A stretch of 64,000 nt of DNA from Pseudoselenomonas ruminantium (GTDB lineage Bacteria > Bacillota > Negativicutes > Selenomonadales > Selenomonadaceae), in the NCBI RefSeq assembly GCF_900142515.1, contig NZ_FRBC01000013.1, positions 24,457 to 88,456 of the forward strand, written 5' to 3'. Shown piece by piece: positions 61,460-64,000 of the stretch. How positions within the stretch are numbered: the first letter of the stretch is position 1; every line of letters starts with the position of its first letter. The notes below the pieces were generated by a model, which saw only the letters and a program-made list of their open reading frames with translations, was not told the origin of the DNA and searched no databases. The translations under genes were made by a program, and so were the position numbers.

Positions 61460-63250
61460 TTACTGCAGAAGGCTAAGGACGGAAGAACTGCTTTGATTTG
61501 CCTGCGCCAGCATACTCTGCGCAGCCTGAGTCAAGACATTCGCCTTGGTATATTCGCTCATTTCCTTGGCCATATCCGCATCACGAATGGTTGATTCCGA
61601 ACTGGTCACATTCTCATGGGCCGTAGTAAGGTTCTGTGCCGTATAGGACAAACGGCTTTGGATTGCCCCGATGGTCGTCTGCTGATCCAGAACCTTCTGA
61701 AGGGCATTATCAAAAATCGTCAGAGCCCGTTTGGCATTTGCCCGCGTGGTGAGCTGCACAGTCTCACCGCTATCCGACAACAAGCCCAAGGCCTGCGCAT
61801 GAATATCCGAAAAAGCCGCCTTAATCACCTGATTCGCCTTGGTTCCCACCTGGAAGCGAAAACCAGCATCAGGACGGGAGAAGTCGCCCCAATTCACAGT
61901 CAGTCCTTCTATCGTACTCGTATTTGCACTTGGATAATACCAGAAACGGGTAGATTTGCCTTCCAACACAACATCCTCTGCATTCTCTTCGTCTCCGCCC
62001 CAGGCTTTGGAGCCCTTTACCGAACCGGTATCCCGTTTATTATCGAGATCCATATCACAGTATTGCTTGAAAAATTCGTTGTTCTTGCTGGTATTATTGC
62101 CACCTGTTACGCTGTTGTAATCAGCCAAAAACGCAGTCTTGGCTTCCTGTAGTGTTTTGAATTTGCCTTTGGTAGCTGCTGCCACAGCATTATCTAATCC
62201 AGTGGCCGTCCCCCCCTGCTCATTCAACACGCTCATAAAGCGCTTCATAGCATCTTCACGGCCGCCTTGGGCATTGAGATAATGCAGGAACGTATACCCC
62301 ACTGTATACGGATCTGTAGAACCAGAAGCACCGCCAGAGCTAAATACGGATGAAATCGTACCAGCCGTCAATGCAGATAATGAGGCACGACGATCATCAT
62401 CAATACCATGAGTAAACTCTGCCGCACCTTCAATGACATACAACGGCAAACTAGCCATCTTATTAATGTTAGCAGCCATTACTGCGTGGGTAAGCTCATG
62501 AGCAATCGTACGGTCAAGATACCCTGCTCCTGCCGTAGTCGTTTTACCATTCACGTTATTTTCTACCAAATTAGCATAATATGTGAGATTAATAACCATC
62601 TCTAACCCTGTGGCATCACCATTACTGTTGAAAGTAGGTTGTACGTAGGCCAGGGTGTTCGCCTGTGAACCTGTCAATTTATCAAACTTTACATCTATTT
62701 CGTTAATAGTAACGCCATTCTGCTGAAAAGACAATCCATAGGCTTCCTTGATCATATTCAAGCTGCTGGCAATCCATTCACTGTTCAACGCCTTGATAAT
62801 GGTCTGCTCCACATCATCCGCCACATCTGCCGAACCGTCAAAGAGGGTCTTGCCATTGAACGTCGCATTGGCATTGTCATCTATCTGGTCGATGGACTGG
62901 TCCACTTCCTTCTGGATGGTAGCCCGGTCGGCATCCGTATTCGTATCGTTGGCGGCATTAATTGCCTTTTCCTTCAGAGTTTTCAGAATATCAACCGTAG
63001 AGCTTGCCGCACCTTCGGCCGTGCGCAACAGGCTGATAGCATTCTGGGTATTGTCAATATCCTGTCCCAGCCCGCGAATCTGCACCCGCATACGTTCCGA
63101 TATTGCATAGCCCGAAGCATCATCCTCGGCACTGTTGATCTTTTGCCCTGTGCCCACTTTCTTCAACGACTTAGATAATTTATCTGTGTTTTTATTCAGC
63201 TCCCCCAAAGCCATCTGGGCAGCTATATTGTTTTTGATTACCATTGCCAT
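61460..63250 (-). CDS. Flagellinolysin: flagellin with a zinc metalloprotease central domain
   Basis: A 596-residue flagellin whose D0/D1 ends are normal (KVGTGQKINSAEDDASGYAI; QSRLSYTAQNLTTAHENVTS; STIRDADMAKEM; VLSLLQ). The hypervariable centre (about 145-415) is replaced by a gluzincin peptidase domain. The motif HELTH is at 251-255, with the third zinc ligand E274 exactly 18 residues later (VIEGAAEF), so HExxH-x18-E is intact. This is the flagellinolysin arrangement described in Clostridium haemolyticum and other bacteria, where the filament itself becomes a protease. AAGGAGG precedes the ATG. It is the first gene of the operon, directly behind the sigma-28 promoter. Confidence 0.93.
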   Translation of the reverse strand: MAMVIKNNIAAQMALGELNKNTDKLSKSLKKVGTGQKINSAEDDASGYAISERMRVQIRGLGQDIDNTQNAISLLRTAEGAASSTVDILKTLKEKAINAANDTNTDADRATIQKEVDQSIDQIDDNANATFNGKTLFDGSADVADDVEQTIIKALNSEWIASSLNMIKEAYGLSFQQNGVTINEIDVKFDKLTGSQANTLAYVQPTFNSNGDATGLEMVINLTYYANLVENNVNGKTTTAGAGYLDRTIAHELTHAVMAANINKMASLPLYVIEGAAEFTHGIDDDRRASLSALTAGTISSVFSSGGASGSTDPYTVGYTFLHYLNAQGGREDAMKRFMSVLNEQGGTATGLDNAVAAATKGKFKTLQEAKTAFLADYNSVTGGNNTSKNNEFFKQYCDMDLDNKRDTGSVKGSKAWGGDEENAEDVVLEGKSTRFWYYPSANTSTIEGLTVNWGDFSRPDAGFRFQVGTKANQVIKAAFSDIHAQALGLLSDSGETVQLTTRANAKRALTIFDNALQKVLDQQTTIGAIQSRLSYTAQNLTTAHENVTSSESTIRDADMAKEMSEYTKANVLTQAAQSMLAQANQSSSSVLSLLQ

Positions 63251-63303
63251 GATGCTTCCTCCTTGAAGAACATAGTACTACATCTCCGTCTCACTTATCT
63301 AAT

Positions 63304-63330
63304 TTATCGTATGTAACAGATAAATTCTTA
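63304..63330 (-). promoter_or_regulatory. Sigma-28 promoter of the five-gene flagellin operon
   Basis: On the minus strand TAAG, 15 bases, TACGATAA, about 50 bases before the flagellinolysin start. The leader is short and lacks the hairpins of flagellins A and B. Confidence 0.82.
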
Positions 63331-63362
63331 AATCTTATTTGCATGTGCTGTGAAAAATGACC

Positions 63363-63391
63363 TTTTGCTTTTCCCCGTATCTTGTTACAAT
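63363..63391 (+). promoter_or_regulatory. Possible sigma-A promoter of moaC
   Basis: TTTTGC, 17 bases, TACAAT on the plus strand, 33 bases before the start codon. The -10 is good and the -35 poor. Confidence 0.4.
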
Positions 63392-63424
63392 ACATTTAAA
63401 TAATAAAAGAAAAGGAACGATATC

Positions 63425-63904
63425 ATGAATGAAAACGGACTTACCCATTTTGACGAACAAGGCCAGGCCATCATGGTGGATGTGAGCGGCAAGAGCGAAA
63501 CACACCGCACGGCGGTGGCTTCGGGACTCATCAAGGTCAGCCAGCCGGTATTCGATGCCATAAAACAAGGTACGGCGGCTAAAGGTGATGTGCTCGGAGT
63601 GGCACGGATTGCGGGCATCATGGCGGCGAAGAATACCAGTTCGGTCATCCCCCTCTGCCATCCACTGCCGCTGGCCAAGTGCAGTGTGGATTTCGAACTG
63701 CTTGCAGACACCTGTGCGGTGAAAGCTATCGCCACGGTAAAGGTCACGGGACTGACAGGAGTGGAGATGGAAGCCCTGCATGCGGTCAGCGTGACCCTGC
63801 TGACCATCTACGATATGTGCAAGGCCATCGACAAGCGCATGGAAATCAGCGATATCCACCTCGACCGCAAAAGCGGCGGCAAGAGCGGGGAATTTATACG
63901 GTAA
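63425..63904 (+). CDS. moaC: Cyclic pyranopterin monophosphate synthase MoaC
   Basis: A 159-residue enzyme of molybdenum cofactor biosynthesis that forms cyclic pyranopterin monophosphate together with MoaA. Family sequences are complete: [40 protein letters not shown] (active-site region with the conserved His) and [20 protein letters not shown], ending in [27 protein letters not shown] precedes the ATG. It is the only plus-strand gene, convergent with nothing in the window and divergent from the flagellin operon. It has its own strong terminator. Confidence 0.96.
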   Translation: MNENGLTHFDEQGQAIMVDVSGKSETHRTAVASGLIKVSQPVFDAIKQGTAAKGDVLGVARIAGIMAAKNTSSVIPLCHPLPLAKCSVDFELLADTCAVKAIATVKVTGLTGVEMEALHAVSVTLLTIYDMCKAIDKRMEISDIHLDRKSGGKSGEFIR

Positions 63905-63940
63905 AAGAAGGGGCTGTGAAATAACACGCCCCCTTATAAC

Positions 63941-63983
63941 AAAGGCGGTTAGCTGACTAAAACCAAGTCAGCTAACCGCCTTT
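63941..63983 (+). terminator. Terminator behind moaC
   Basis: A perfect 18-base-pair inverted repeat (AAAGGCGGTTAGCTGACT / AGTCAGCTAACCGCCTTT) around a seven-base loop, ending in TTTT. The stem ends in A/T runs on both sides, so it could also work on the minus strand. Confidence 0.92.
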
Positions 63984-64000
63984 TGTGGTAAAATTTACTT

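Noticed and set aside
63335..63859. A 174-codon minus-strand frame over moaC
   Set aside because: It is antisense to a complete MoaC with recognisable catalytic motifs; its own product is His/Arg-rich and resembles nothing.

Overview
The window reads as chromosome of a motile, diderm (outer-membrane) Firmicute, most likely Negativicutes/Selenomonadales (Selenomonas or a close relative). Two things point there. The flagellar gene order matches that of Bacillus-type Firmicutes (yvyF-flgM-flgN-flgK-flgL-yviE-fliW-csrA-...-fliD-fliS-hag). Next to it lies a two-partner secretion pair (TpsA/TpsB) that needs an outer membrane. Genus is inferred from gene content only. Every gene except moaC at the right edge lies on the minus strand, so transcription runs from high to low coordinates.

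Right part (63250 to 55152): six of the seven... more exactly, five tightly packed flagellin genes (63250 to 56684) behind one sigma-28 promoter, then a sixth flagellin (56480 to 55152) with its own sigma-28 promoter and a strong terminator. The first gene of the operon has an intact zinc-protease domain in its centre (flagellinolysin type). The next three carry a larger central insert with a conserved CxxC. moaC (63425-63904, plus strand) is an unrelated neighbour.

Middle (54967 to 33263): a 3303-residue TpsA exoprotein with about 19 YDG-type repeats and its TpsB transporter, then the late flagellar block yvyF, flgM, flgN and a second FlgN-like gene, flgK, flgL, yviE, fliW, csrA, flaG, fliD, fliS and a fliT-like gene. 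The sigma-28 promoter of flgM is built into the terminator hairpin behind yvyF.

Left part (33024 to 1): two almost identical flagellins (33024-31702 and 27382-26060), with long structured leaders, are interleaved with a large glycosylation island. The island holds single and tandem GT2-TPR proteins, a StrF-like transferase, two O-GlcNAc-transferase (GT41) homologues, two GT-B-like proteins, and then a complete pathway for making and activating 2-aminoethylphosphonate (AEP): PEP mutase fused to a cytidylyltransferase domain, phosphonopyruvate decarboxylase, AEP transaminase and a PntC-like nucleotidyltransferase. Three paralogous cytosolic alkaline-phosphatase-superfamily proteins sit among these genes and are good candidates for transferring the phosphonate to a glycan. 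A CDP-glycerol-phosphotransferase-like protein runs off the left edge.

Working model (inference): flagellins are made under sigma-28, with FlgM, and with FliW/CsrA acting on their leaders. They are glycosylated in the cytoplasm by the GT41/GT2 set. The glycan is then capped with AEP from CMP-AEP before export with the help of FliS. A phosphonate-decorated flagellar glycan would be the most novel biology in this window.
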